From Austwickia chelonae NBRC 105200 (GTDB taxonomy: Bacteria; Actinomycetota; Actinomycetes; Actinomycetales; Dermatophilaceae): a stretch of 64,000 bases of DNA. Made by a program: the position numbers and the translations under genes. Under the pieces are notes generated by a model. That model had not been told where the DNA came from, searched no databases, and was given only the letters and a program-made list of their open reading frames with translations. Below are positions 46,615 through 55,564 of this stretch, piece after piece (position 1 is the stretch's first letter; each line of letters starts with the position of its first letter). The stretch is from contig NZ_BAGZ01000022.1 of NCBI RefSeq assembly GCF_000298175.1, positions 1 to 64,000 on the forward strand. The letters run 5' to 3'.

Positions 46615-46685
46615 GGCGGGGTGGCTCCTCGGCTCCGGGACGACGGTCAGGTGTGGTGGGGCGCGGCTGCGGGGTCACCGATATG

Positions 46686-46699
46686 ACCGACGGTTCGGT
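46686..46699. promoter_or_regulatory. PaaR-type operator before paaJ
   Basis: ACCGACGGTTCGGT fits ACCGA-N4-TCGGT, the same pattern as the site before paaA. It places the paaJHZ operon in the same regulon although it lies 13 kb from paaR. Confidence 0.55.
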
Positions 46700-46855
46700 A
46701 GCAGGTTGGCAGAGCGGGCCCGGCGGTGGCGGGAAGGACACGCGTGGGGTGGACGAGAGGTTGCCCGGTGCGTCGGGCGGATCCGTCCGTCGCCGGTGCG
46801 CGCCGGTGCACGGTCGAGGGCGCGGACGCCGGGGAGCTGCCGCCGGGGAGCCGGT

Positions 46856-47797
46856 TCAGCCGTACATGACGCGGGGACGTCCCTGCCTGTCCGGTACGGA
46901 ACCGCCGTCGGACGCCCGGACCGGGGCGACGGTGGCTTTCGCGGTGATGACGGTGAGGGTCCACACGATGGTGACCGCCGCCGTCGAGTACAGGGCGGCC
47001 CCACCGGCGCTGAGCCGTTGCCCGCCCATCACCAGGCCGGTGACGAGCTCGACGACCCAGGCGAGGACGAGCGCCGCCGCCCAAGGCCTCAGGTCGGCCC
47101 GGTCCCAGGCGGCGACGACGGCGGCGACGATGAGGACGGTGGCCAGGACGGCCAGGACGATCCGCGCGACCTGCACCGCCGGGAAGGCATCGGTGTCGAT
47201 GAGCCGCCAGATCGGCCACCCCATGCAACGGGTGAACGACCCCGACCCGGCCACCGGGATCCCCGACGTGTGCATGACGACCAGGACGGCCAGCCCGGCC
47301 CACCCCCACCGGGCGGTGCGATGGCGGACGGTCAGATAGGGGGAACGGTTCACCGCGACGGTCGCCGTGGTGATGGCGATCAGGGCGGTCAGGGAGAGCC
47401 CCAGGTCGAGGACGCCCAGTGCGGGAGGAAGCCCGTGCAGCACGACCCGGCGGCCGAAGAGCGCGGCTGCGATCGCCCCGACCAGGGCCACCCACGGCAG
47501 CACCCGGACGAGGGACTCGCGACGGTGATGTTGCAAGGACAGCCCGGCCGCGGCGAGAATGAGCGGACCTGCGGCGATGGCGACGACCCGGTGGGTGAAT
47601 TCGATCAGCGGGTTCAGGTCGTCCGGCCGGGGCGCGATCTGCCCGGGGTGGCAGCCCGGCCAGGTGGGGCAGGCCGCGCCGGACTCGGTGGCGCAGACGA
47701 CCGACCCCATCACGACCGCCATCAGGGTGGCCAGGGTGGCCAACCGGAAGACCGTCCGCTGAGTATGGGATACGGGCAGACGTGGCTCGGTGGTCAT
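46856..47797 (-). CDS. COX15/CtaA-family membrane protein, atypical
   Basis: This 313-residue protein has about eight membrane segments and a first half like heme A synthase: VVCATESGAACPTWPGCHPG and LIEFTHRVVAIAAGP, with the heme-ligand HR. In the second half, where CtaA usually has a second His pair, I see SFTRCMGWPIWRLIDTDAFP and VQVARIV with no matching His. It may be a half-active homologue or have another role. AGGAG precedes the ATG. No cytochrome oxidase genes are adjacent. Confidence 0.75.
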   Translation of the reverse strand: MTTEPRLPVSHTQRTVFRLATLATLMAVVMGSVVCATESGAACPTWPGCHPGQIAPRPDDLNPLIEFTHRVVAIAAGPLILAAAGLSLQHHRRESLVRVLPWVALVGAIAAALFGRRVVLHGLPPALGVLDLGLSLTALIAITTATVAVNRSPYLTVRHRTARWGWAGLAVLVVMHTSGIPVAGSGSFTRCMGWPIWRLIDTDAFPAVQVARIVLAVLATVLIVAAVVAAWDRADLRPWAAALVLAWVVELVTGLVMGGQRLSAGGAALYSTAAVTIVWTLTVITAKATVAPVRASDGGSVPDRQGRPRVMYG

Positions 47798-48091
47798 GCG
47801 ATGCTCCTGGTCGAGGATGCTCGATGAACTCGGAACGGAGGGTGCGCGCAGCGCCCGATTCAGACGGTAGGTGAATCTCGCTGTAACTTCGTGTTTTTGG
47901 TGGTGTTTTCGGGTTTTCGTCGGTGGACGGTCATGCCATGACGGAGGTAGTCGTAGGTGAATGGGCCTCAAGGTTGGGATGAGTCAGGATGTGCCGATAA
48001 GGCGCACATGCGGGAACGTCCAGACAACCGCCCACAATCAGCACAGAGGAAAGAGAGCGTCGTTGACAGCTTCGTCCGGGAACCTTCCGAT

Positions 48092-49201
48092 ATGACCCGT
48101 GACCGTCGTCGGGCCGCAGGCGCCCACCGCGACCCACACCGTTCGACATCGCGTTCGGTCGCCCGCCTCGCCGCCGCTGCCGTCGTCGGACTCGGCGCGC
48201 TCGCCGGAGGCATCCTCGCCGCGAACGAGGTCCAGCAAGGACGCGAACCGTTGAAGTTCGCCGCCGAAGCCCTGGCCGGTCACCACGACGTCCCCCCGCT
48301 CCCGGCCGCAGCACCCAGCGACCCCGCCGACCCGGCAGGCGCCGGACACGCCGTCCCGCAGCCCCCTGCGGCCTCACCCCCCGTGGCCCCGCCGACCGCG
48401 AACCCGGAGGCCGGCCAGGCCGCACCGAACGCGCCCTCGGTGGCGGTCCCCATCCTGCCCAGGCCCGACGCGCTCCCGGTGCCCTTCGCCCCCGACCCCG
48501 CCAACCCGCGCGGCCCCCTGAAGGTCGTCGGTCTGGGCGACTCCGTCGGCTCCGGTTTCGCCTGCGGGTGCATGAACTACACCGAGATGGTCTCCCAACG
48601 GCTCGGCGACCGGCACGGCCGTCCTGTCGACATCGCCAACGAGGCCTACCCGGGGGCTTTCTCCCAGGACGTCCTCGACCAGCTCGCCGAGGAAGAAGTG
48701 CAGAAGAAGGTCAAGGAGTCCGACCTCGTCCTTGTGCAGATCGGCGCGAACGACTTCTCCGAGGAGGCGGACAACGCCTTCCTGGCCGAGTGCCGCGACG
48801 CGGCGAACTCGACCTGTTACGCCGACACGGCCAAGACGATGCGCGCCAACCTCGACACGATCCTCACCAAGGTGAAGGCACTCCAGCAGCGCCCCGGCGC
48901 GCAGGTCGTCGTCCTCGGCTACTGGAATGTCTACGCCGACGGCGAGGTCGGCCGCGCCCACGGCAAAGAGTTCGTCACCGGTAGCGACAACCTCACCCGG
49001 TGGATCAACCAGATGACCGCGCAGAGCGCCGCCGACCACCAGGCGCTCTACGCCGACGCCTACGCCGCCTTCAAGGGGGACGGTAGCCAGGACACCACCG
49101 ACCTGTTGGCCCCCGACGGTGAACACCCCGGTGCCGCCGGTCATCAACTGCTCGCCGAGGCGGTGCTCTCCGCCTTGGGCGATCACGCGGTCAAATTGTG
49201 A
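48092..49201 (+). CDS. SGNH/GDSL-family hydrolase, membrane-anchored
   Basis: This 369-residue protein has an N-terminal basic region and one membrane segment (LAAAAVVGLGALAGGILAA), a Pro/Ala-rich linker, then an SGNH domain: GLGDSVGSG (Ser block), IGANDFSE (Asn block) and DGEHPGAAGH (Asp-His block). It should be an extracytoplasmic esterase or lipase. Two Cys pairs (FACGCM; ECRDAANSTCY) may form disulfides. The start is uncertain; I use the ATG at 48092, but earlier in-frame starts exist. Confidence 0.85.
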   Translation: MTRDRRRAAGAHRDPHRSTSRSVARLAAAAVVGLGALAGGILAANEVQQGREPLKFAAEALAGHHDVPPLPAAAPSDPADPAGAGHAVPQPPAASPPVAPPTANPEAGQAAPNAPSVAVPILPRPDALPVPFAPDPANPRGPLKVVGLGDSVGSGFACGCMNYTEMVSQRLGDRHGRPVDIANEAYPGAFSQDVLDQLAEEEVQKKVKESDLVLVQIGANDFSEEADNAFLAECRDAANSTCYADTAKTMRANLDTILTKVKALQQRPGAQVVVLGYWNVYADGEVGRAHGKEFVTGSDNLTRWINQMTAQSAADHQALYADAYAAFKGDGSQDTTDLLAPDGEHPGAAGHQLLAEAVLSALGDHAVKL

Positions 49202-49256
49202 TCGACGAGTAGCCCCGCCGCGCGGGTTGATCGGGCATTCTGGGACGTTCGTCTCC

Positions 49257-49269
49257 TGAACATGGTTCA
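49257..49269. promoter_or_regulatory. BioQ-like operator TGAAC-N3-GTTCA
   Basis: TGAACATGGTTCA, a perfect palindrome, stands 23 bp before bioA. It matches the site described for the TetR-type biotin repressor BioQ of corynebacteria and mycobacteria. The repressor gene is not in this window. Confidence 0.65.
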
Positions 49270-49292
49270 ATTCGGCTGGTATCGTCCCCGGC

Positions 49293-50702
49293 ATGCACGA
49301 CCGATCCGCCTCGGTATCCGCCGACCCCACGGCCGTGGACCTGGTCCTCCGCGATCGCACCCGGGTCTGGCACCCCTACGCCTCCACGGTCGACCCCGGC
49401 CCCCTGTACGTCGTCAACGCCGCCTCCGGGACCCGCCTCACCCTCAGCGACGGACGCACCACCTACGACGTCGTCGACGGCATGTCCTCCTGGTGGTGCG
49501 CCATCCACGGCTACCGCAACCCGGTGCTGGACGAGGCGCTCGCCGCGCAGGCGGCTCGGTTCAGCCATGTCATGTTCGGCGGGCTGACCCACGAACCCGC
49601 GGTGGCCCTGGCCGAAGCCCTGGTGTCGATGGCCCCGCCCGGTCTCGGCCGGGTCTTCCTGGCCGATTCGGGCAGCGTGGCGATGGAGGTCGCGCTGAAG
49701 CTGGCCCGCCAGTTGGCCCTCACCCGCGCTGCGGGGCGGACGTCCGCCACCGGGCCGTCCGGGCATAGCGGCTCCGAGGGGGCGGCTCGTACGAAGGTCG
49801 CGGCACTGCGCGGCGGCTATCACGGCGACACCTTGGGCGCGATGAGTGTCTGCGACCCCGACGGGGGGATGCATGCGGCCTTCGCGGACAGCATCCCCGC
49901 CCAGCTGTTCCTGCCGCGCCCGCCGTCGTTCACGACGCCGGCCGACGACCCCGAGATGGTGGAGTGGGCCGTCCGGGCGCGGGAACTGATCCACGGACAC
50001 CGGGACGTCCTGGCGGCGATCGTGGTGGAGCCGATCCTGCAGGGCGCCGGCGGGATGTGGTCGTGGGCGCCGGCGGCCTTGTCGGTCCTGCGTGAACTGG
50101 CCGACGAGTACGAACTTCTGCTGATCGCCGACGAGATCGCCACCGGTTTCGGCCGGACGGGGCGCCTGTTCGCCTGCGAATGGGCCCAGGTCGTCCCGGA
50201 CGTCCTGGTCGTCGGGAAAGCCCTCACCGGGGGGTACATGACCCAGGCGGCGGTGCTCGCCCGGGACGAGATCGCCGCGGAGATCGGGCGAGGACCCTTC
50301 GGGGCGTTGATGCACGGCCCCACGTTCATGGGTAACCCGCTGGCCAGCGCGGTGTCCTTGGCGTCCTTGGGCCTGCTGGCCGACGGCGCATGGGAACCGT
50401 TGGTGGGCAGGGCCGCCCACGTGTTGAGCCGTGAATTGGCGCCGCTGGCCGAGAGCGCGGGCACGCCGGGCTCCCCGGTGGGTGACGTGCGGGTGCTGGG
50501 TGCGACGGCGGCGATCGAGTTGACCGTTCCCCTGGACATGCCCCTGGCCTTGCGTACCGCGGTGGAGCACGGGGTGTGGCTGCGGCCCTTCCGGAACCTG
50601 GTGTACGCGATGCCCCCTTATGTGGCCGACGAGTCCGACCTGGTGACCATCGCGCACGGGATGCGTGCCGTGGTCGGGGCCTTGGCCGGGAGGGCGTCGT
50701 GA
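49293..50702 (+). CDS. bioA: Adenosylmethionine-8-amino-7-oxononanoate aminotransferase
   Basis: This 469-residue PLP enzyme converts 7-keto-8-aminopelargonate to 7,8-diaminopelargonate, with SAM as amino donor. It shows VWHPYAS, the BioA-typical DGMSSWWCAIHGY, GGYHGDTLGAMSVCD, and the PLP lysine in VVGKALTGGYM. An insertion of about ten residues (ATGPSGHSGSEGA) precedes the KVAALRGGYHG segment. Its stop overlaps the bioD start (GTGA). bioF is missing from this cluster. Confidence 0.96.
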   Translation: MHDRSASVSADPTAVDLVLRDRTRVWHPYASTVDPGPLYVVNAASGTRLTLSDGRTTYDVVDGMSSWWCAIHGYRNPVLDEALAAQAARFSHVMFGGLTHEPAVALAEALVSMAPPGLGRVFLADSGSVAMEVALKLARQLALTRAAGRTSATGPSGHSGSEGAARTKVAALRGGYHGDTLGAMSVCDPDGGMHAAFADSIPAQLFLPRPPSFTTPADDPEMVEWAVRARELIHGHRDVLAAIVVEPILQGAGGMWSWAPAALSVLRELADEYELLLIADEIATGFGRTGRLFACEWAQVVPDVLVVGKALTGGYMTQAAVLARDEIAAEIGRGPFGALMHGPTFMGNPLASAVSLASLGLLADGAWEPLVGRAAHVLSRELAPLAESAGTPGSPVGDVRVLGATAAIELTVPLDMPLALRTAVEHGVWLRPFRNLVYAMPPYVADESDLVTIAHGMRAVVGALAGRAS

Positions 50703-51484
50703 CTCCCCGGGTGGCAGGTTCGCCGAGCCTGTGGAGCGGAGTCACCATCGTCACCGGCACGGACACCGATGTGGGCAAGTCGGTGGTGACGGCGGTACTG
50801 GCTGCGGCCCTGCACCGCAGCGGGGTCGAACTGGCCGTGGTGAAACCCGCGCAGACGGGCCTGGCTCCGGAGTCCGTCGACGGTGACGTCCAGGTGGTGG
50901 AGCGGCTGGCGGGTCTTCCGTCCGGCCTCTGCCACGAGTACGTCCGACTTCCTGAGCCGTTGGCGCCGACGACGGCGGGCCGCCGGGCGGGGATCTCCTT
51001 GCCTGCGGTGACCGAGCACGCCCGGCGGATCGCCGATCTGGCCCGGGCCCACGATTCGGTGCTCGTCGAGGGCGCCGGGGGCGTGCTGGTGGGTCTGGAC
51101 GACGCGGGCCGTGGCCTGCTGGAGTTGGCCGACGCGCTGCGCTGCCGGGGCGTGCCGACCGGTTTCGTGGTCGTGGCGCGGGCCGGTCTGGGGACGTTGA
51201 ACCACAGCGCGTTGACCTGTCGGGCGATCCGGGGGCGCGGGCACGATCTGAGCGGGCTGGTGATCGGGGCGGTGCCCGACGCGCAGTCCTTGGCCGGGCC
51301 GGACCGTCTCGCCGAGCGTTGCAACCTCGAAGAGATCAGTGATTTCTGCGATGCACCAGTTCTTTTCACCGTTCCCGCCGGGGTCGGTGAGTCGCCTGGA
51401 CGGGTGCGGGAGGCCGCTGAGACCGTCCCGTTGACCTATGTCGATCTGCCCGTACGGGCCGACGAACGGCAGGCACTGGCATGA
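50699..51484 (+). CDS. bioD: Dethiobiotin synthetase
   Basis: This 261-residue ATP-dependent carboxylase closes the ureido ring of dethiobiotin. The P-loop [11 protein letters not shown], the substrate Lys in VVKPAQTG, and [12 protein letters not shown] are present. The GTG start at 50699 lies within the bioA stop, so translation is coupled. Length is slightly above the usual 230 residues because of the C-terminal segment. Confidence 0.95.
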   Translation: MTPRVAGSPSLWSGVTIVTGTDTDVGKSVVTAVLAAALHRSGVELAVVKPAQTGLAPESVDGDVQVVERLAGLPSGLCHEYVRLPEPLAPTTAGRRAGISLPAVTEHARRIADLARAHDSVLVEGAGGVLVGLDDAGRGLLELADALRCRGVPTGFVVVARAGLGTLNHSALTCRAIRGRGHDLSGLVIGAVPDAQSLAGPDRLAERCNLEEISDFCDAPVLFTVPAGVGESPGRVREAAETVPLTYVDLPVRADERQALA

Positions 51485-51536
51485 ACCGACACCCGGACCG
51501 CCGCATCCCGGCGACCGTCGACGAAAGGTGAGCACC

Positions 51537-52955
51537 ATGACCACCCTCGATGTGACCGAGACGACCGGTACCTCCGAGACGGCCGATCTGCAGCACGACG
51601 GGCCCACACTGGACCTCACCGCGATGGTCGAGGCCGGGCTGGCCGGCCGGTCGATCACCCGTGAGCAGGCCATGGCCGTGCTGGCCAGCGGCGACGACGA
51701 CCTGATGTCCTTGGTCGCGGCGGCCTCCCAGGTGCGTCGCAAGCATTTCGGACGTCGGATGAAGCTGAACTACCTGATCAACCTCAAGAGCGGCATGTGC
51801 CCGGAGGACTGCCACTACTGCAGCCAGTCGCTCGGCTCGGAGGCCGGGGTGCTCAAGTACAGCTGGCTGGGCAAGGACGAGGCGTCGGCGGCGGCTGCGG
51901 CCGGTGTCGCCGGTGGCGCCCGGCGGGTGTGTCTCGTCGCGTCCGGTCGTGGCCCGAGCAACCGTGAGGTCGAGAAGGTCGCCGGGATCATCGAGGGCAT
52001 CAAGGCGGACAACCCCGAGGTGGAGGTGTGCGCCTGCCTCGGTTTCGTCACCCAGGATCAGGCCCGGCGGCTGCACGAGGCCGGCGCCGACGCGTACAAC
52101 CACAACCTGAACACGGCCGAGTCGGCGTACGAGGAGATCTGCTCCACGCACACCTATGCCGACCGGGAGGCCACGGTCGAGGCCGCGCACGCCGGCGGGT
52201 TGTCGGCCTGCTCCGGGCTGATCGCCGGGATGGGGGAGAGCGACGAGCAGCTCGTCGACGTGGTCTTCGCGTTGCGGGAGATCGGCGCGGACTCGGTGCC
52301 GGTGAACTTCCTGCTGCCTTTCGAGGGCACCCCGTTGCAGGGGCACCTGGCGTTGACCCCGCAGCGTTGCCTGCGGATCCTCGCGATGGTGCGTTTCGTG
52401 CACCCGGACACGGAGGTGCGGGCCGCCGCCGGGCGTGAATACCACCTGCGGTCGTTGCAGCCCTTGGCCTTGGAGATCTCGAACTCGATCTTCTTGGGCG
52501 ACTACCTCACCTCGGAGGGTCAGGCGGGTGCGGCCGACCTGCAGATGATCGCCGACCTCGGGTTCACCATCGAGGGCGGTGGCACTCCGGAGGAGATCCT
52601 GGAGGCGGCCGCGGCTGCGGCGCACGGTCAGGTGCACGGGGTGGCCGAGGGGCACGCCCACGTGGTGGGGCAGACCTGTGGCAGCGCCGAGGGCGGCGGG
52701 TGCGGCGGGTCGGGTTCCTGCGGTGGGTCGGGCAGCTGCGGAGGCGGCGGGCATTCCCCCGGCGATGACCACGGACATGGGCACGGACCTGGGCACGGTC
52801 ACGGCGGTGGGGAGGCTGCGGTTGTCGAACCGCCGAAGGACTGCCCCAGCCGTCAGCCGGTGTCCGGGCCCGTCCCGGTCTCGGTCGGGACGGAGCCGCC
52901 GTCGGTGCAGGTTCGTCGCCGTGGTGTCGGCACGGAGTTGCCGCCGAACGCCTGA
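51537..52955 (+). CDS. bioB: Biotin synthase with Cys/His-rich C-terminal extension
   Basis: This 472-residue radical-SAM enzyme inserts sulfur into dethiobiotin. CPEDCHYC binds the 4Fe-4S cluster, and YNHNLNTAE and [13 protein letters not shown] are typical BioB. After the barrel, near residue 365, comes an extension of about 100 residues with CGGSGSCGG repeats and [14 protein letters not shown]. The end ([13 protein letters not shown]) is the common actinobacterial BioB tail, so the Cys/His block looks like an insertion between barrel and tail. It could hold metal. GAAAGG precedes the ATG. Confidence 0.95.
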   Translation: MTTLDVTETTGTSETADLQHDGPTLDLTAMVEAGLAGRSITREQAMAVLASGDDDLMSLVAAASQVRRKHFGRRMKLNYLINLKSGMCPEDCHYCSQSLGSEAGVLKYSWLGKDEASAAAAAGVAGGARRVCLVASGRGPSNREVEKVAGIIEGIKADNPEVEVCACLGFVTQDQARRLHEAGADAYNHNLNTAESAYEEICSTHTYADREATVEAAHAGGLSACSGLIAGMGESDEQLVDVVFALREIGADSVPVNFLLPFEGTPLQGHLALTPQRCLRILAMVRFVHPDTEVRAAAGREYHLRSLQPLALEISNSIFLGDYLTSEGQAGAADLQMIADLGFTIEGGGTPEEILEAAAAAAHGQVHGVAEGHAHVVGQTCGSAEGGGCGGSGSCGGSGSCGGGGHSPGDDHGHGHGPGHGHGGGEAAVVEPPKDCPSRQPVSGPVPVSVGTEPPSVQVRRRGVGTELPPNA

Positions 52956-52962
52956 GCCGGGG

Positions 52963-52986
52963 GCCGTCCTCCTCGGGGAGGGCGGC
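52963..52986. terminator. Terminator after bioB
   Basis: GCCGTCCTCC pairs with GGAGGGCGGC (one mismatch) across a four-base loop, eight bases after the bioB stop. Confidence 0.6.
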
Positions 52987-53196
52987 TCACTTGCCGGGGC
53001 GCAGACGGCCGGGCGTCCGTGGACTCTTCTGGGGTGCGGGTCTGATCCGGGCGTGTGATTCGGGCGCTTCGCGGGTATTTCCGCTCGTCGGGGAGCTGAT
53101 CGGCTCGGCGGATCGTTGGGCAGGGCGTGGGCCCGTGGCCCTGACATGTCGTCACGGCATCGTAGGCGGGCCCGGACGAAGGAGATGACACCACTC

Positions 53197-53598
53197 ATGA
53201 AGTTCACCGCCAGGACGGTCGGTCGGGTCGCGCTCGGAGCTCTGCTCATCCGGGCAGGTCTGAGCCACCTGGGCGCCAAGCGTGCCGAGTTCGCGGAGAT
53301 CGTGCCCGACTGGTTCCCGGCCGATAAGGACAGGACGGTCGTGGCCTCCGGGGTCGCCGAGATCGCTCAGGGGGCGGCGTTGATCGCGTTGCCGTCTCAG
53401 CAGCGTGTGGTGGGTCGGACGGCGGCGGCTTTCTTCGTCGGGGTCTTCCCGGCGAATGTCTGGCAGTACATGGAACGTAAGGACACCTTCGGTCTGGACG
53501 ACGACAACAAGCGGTTGGTGCGTCTGCTGGTCCAGCCGGCTTTCGTGGCTTGGGCGTTGTGGGCCACCAGCGGTCCGTCGGAGCCGGTCTCGCGTTGA
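53197..53598 (+). CDS. DoxX-like small membrane protein
   Basis: This 133-residue protein has three to four hydrophobic segments. It starts with RTVGRVALGALLIRAGLSHL, the opening of DoxX-like proteins, and includes VASGVAEIAQGAALIAL and FFVGVFPANVWQYMERKD. Function in the family is poorly defined. GGAG lies 12 bases before the ATG at 53197; the ATG at 53185 is too close to it. Confidence 0.72.
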   Translation: MKFTARTVGRVALGALLIRAGLSHLGAKRAEFAEIVPDWFPADKDRTVVASGVAEIAQGAALIALPSQQRVVGRTAAAFFVGVFPANVWQYMERKDTFGLDDDNKRLVRLLVQPAFVAWALWATSGPSEPVSR

Positions 53599-53811
53599 GC
53601 TCTGCTGTCTCGTCGGGGCGTCTCGGGGTGAGTTCTTCCGTGTCGGGGAGCTTCGGGGCGAACGGGCCGACGTCGGGGGTCGTCGTGCCGCGGGTCGTCG
53701 TGTCGTGGGTCGTCATGTCGAGAGGTTCGTGATCCCGGCGGTTCTGCCGTCTGTATTTCGGAGGGTCGCCCGGTCCTGGTGGATCGGACGGCCCTCTGCG
53801 CATGTCCGGAC

Positions 53812-53988
53812 GCGGGCGCGGGGGTAGTCGTGACCCGGGGCCTTGCGGTGGTTATTCATCGTGGGCGCGGGGTAGTCGTGCCGCTTCGTGGTTGCTTCGT
53901 GGGCGCGGGGAGGAGTCGGGGTGACATCCGTGTCAGGGGGCAATGGTTGCTTCGCGGGTGCGGGGGTAGTCGTGTCGTTTCGTGGGCG
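53812..53988. repeat. Degenerate minisatellite in a gene-free stretch
   Basis: The phrase GGGCGCGGGGTAGTCGTG or close variants recur four times (about 53814, 53862, 53901 and 53957) with interspersed TGGTTGCTTCG. The whole 53600-54182 interval has no gene; this block leads straight into the 20-nt repeat array. Confidence 0.6.
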
Positions 53989-54139
53989 ACTGGGAGCCTG
54001 TTTCAGTCACTACGAGCCGTGTTTAACGCGGCTCTCAGTCGTCGAAACGGGCTCCCAGTCGTCGAAACGGGCTCCCAGTCGTTGGAGTGGGCTCTCAGTC
54101 GTCGAAACAGGCTCACAGTGACCGAAATAGGCTCTCAGT
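53989..54139 (+). repeat. ACTG/CAGT hairpin element F with expanded 20-nt array
   Basis: The first 71 nt are ACTG-N16-ACTA-N4-CCGTGT-N13-CAGT-N16-CAGT. The CAGT-N16 unit then continues: CAGT falls at 54036, 54056, 54076, 54096, 54116 and 54136. The 16-nt parts are variants of CGTCGAAACGGGCTCC. It lies 44 bp from the 3' end of the amino-sugar kinase gene and is not next to a nuclease gene. Confidence 0.9.
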
Positions 54140-54182
54140 TGTCACAGTCGTCCATCTCCGGCTCGGACACCGGCCTCGTCGA

Positions 54183-55301
54183 TCACCTCATCGCCCGGGC
54201 CAAGGCCGCCCGGTCCAGGTCGACCCCCACCTCTGCTGCCGCCGCCGCGCACGCCCCGACGACCGGGTGCGGGACGAACACGGCCTGCGGATATCCGGCA
54301 CCCACCCGGTGACGTAGCGGACCCGAGGCGAGCAGCCCCCCGGCGAAGACGACCGGTGCTTCAGCGGCGCCCCCACCCTCGTCCGTGTCAGCGCCCGCAC
54401 CGATATCCTCACCAGCACCAGCACCAGCACCAGCAGCACCCGGGCCCCTGGCCTCGCCTTCGTCCGCACCGATACTCGCGCCCCTGGCCTCGCCTTCGTC
54501 CGCACCGATACCTGCGCCCCCGGCTCCGACCGCCGACAAGGTCGACGCCAAGGCCTCCCCGGCCCGGTCCACGATCGCCGTGGCCTGCTCGTCCTGCCCG
54601 GACAGATTCAACGCGACCTGCGCGAACTGACCCCACTCGGCCGGACGCAACTCGTCGACCGCCCGGATCAACTGTTGCGGGTCGACCCGTTCCGAACCGG
54701 CCGCCGGGCTCAACGACAGCTGGCCCAGGACCACTGCGGTCATCGCCGTCGGCGGCCCGCCACGGTCCAGGTCGGCGGCCACTGCACGCAACACTCGTCG
54801 CCCCAACCAGACGCCTGATCCGGTGTCGCCCAGCAACCAGCCCAGGCCGTCCCGTCGATCCTGCAGCGCCCATCCGGAGATCGACGCGGCCACCGCGCCC
54901 GTCCCGGCGATCAGGACATATCCGTCCGGTCGGGGAGCGGCCGCTCGGAAAGCGATTTCCAGGTCGGTCACCAGGGAGAAGGGCACGGTGCCCGGCTCGG
55001 ACGGATGCTCGGCGACTTTCAGGCCGACCGCGGCGCACGCCCGGCGGATCGCCCCGGCGACCTCGTCCCTGCGGGCGGGACCGGCTCCGGCGGATCCGAT
55101 GCACACCTGGTCCGGACGTGCCCGGACCGGCCCGGTGTCCACGCATTCCCGCAGTGCCCGTGTCAGGTGACCGGCCAGGTCGCCCGGTGACGAACGCACA
55201 TTCCCGCCCCGGGCCAGCCCTCGTCCGACCAGGGTGCCGTGCGCGTCGGTGAGCACGGCACGGATGGCGGTGCCGCCGATGTCCACGCCGAGAAAAACCA
55301 T
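54183..55301 (-). CDS. BadF/BadG/BcrA-type N-acetylglucosamine/MurNAc kinase
   Basis: This 372-residue sugar kinase has the ASKHA signatures FLGVDIGGTAIRAVLTD (phosphate 1), IAGTGAVAASISGW and LGDTGSGVWLGRR, and VVFAGGLLASGPLRHRV. The family includes GlcNAc kinases and the GlcNAc/MurNAc kinase MurK. Its position divergent from the nagZ-anmK-murQ operon fits a role in phosphorylating imported or recycled amino sugars. A Gly/Ala/Glu-rich insert of about 50 residues near 275-325 comes from a 36-bp DNA repeat. Confidence 0.88.
   Translation of the reverse strand: MVFLGVDIGGTAIRAVLTDAHGTLVGRGLARGGNVRSSPGDLAGHLTRALRECVDTGPVRARPDQVCIGSAGAGPARRDEVAGAIRRACAAVGLKVAEHPSEPGTVPFSLVTDLEIAFRAAAPRPDGYVLIAGTGAVAASISGWALQDRRDGLGWLLGDTGSGVWLGRRVLRAVAADLDRGGPPTAMTAVVLGQLSLSPAAGSERVDPQQLIRAVDELRPAEWGQFAQVALNLSGQDEQATAIVDRAGEALASTLSAVGAGGAGIGADEGEARGASIGADEGEARGPGAAGAGAGAGEDIGAGADTDEGGGAAEAPVVFAGGLLASGPLRHRVGAGYPQAVFVPHPVVGACAAAAAEVGVDLDRAALARAMR
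54445..54516. repeat. 36-bp tandem repeat, two units, in kinase gene
   Basis: Two near-identical 36-bp units encode the repeated IGADEGEARGxx on the minus strand. A (CCAGCA)n-like stretch lies next to them. Confidence 0.85.
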
Positions 55302-55564
55302 GGGTCACCTCTTCACCTGTCGACTTCGCCTGCCGACACGACCTCAGGCGTACGGCCTGCGGGTGCAGCAGAACTGGAGACGGGCCGATCCCCTGAGGGA
55401 AACAGGCTTCCACATGTCCTTTCCTCGCGGGGCCGGTTCGGCCGGTCCGGCACGACGACCTGGCGCGCCGAAGCGGCCAGTGGCACCAAATGCGCTACAC
55501 GACAGGGGAGGACACGTTAGTTTCGGAGGATCACCGGCCCGAGCGGACTCGACGAGGAGAACTG

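Noticed and set aside
53989-54139. Possible CRISPR array because of regular spacing
   Set aside because: Only four bases are strictly kept every 20 nt and the 16-nt parts are similar to each other. CRISPR has long identical repeats and unique spacers. No cas genes are present.
55302-55564. DasR-type (dre) operator before the amino-sugar genes
   Set aside because: I looked for ACTGGTCTAGACCACT-like sequence in the divergent gap and found no convincing match.
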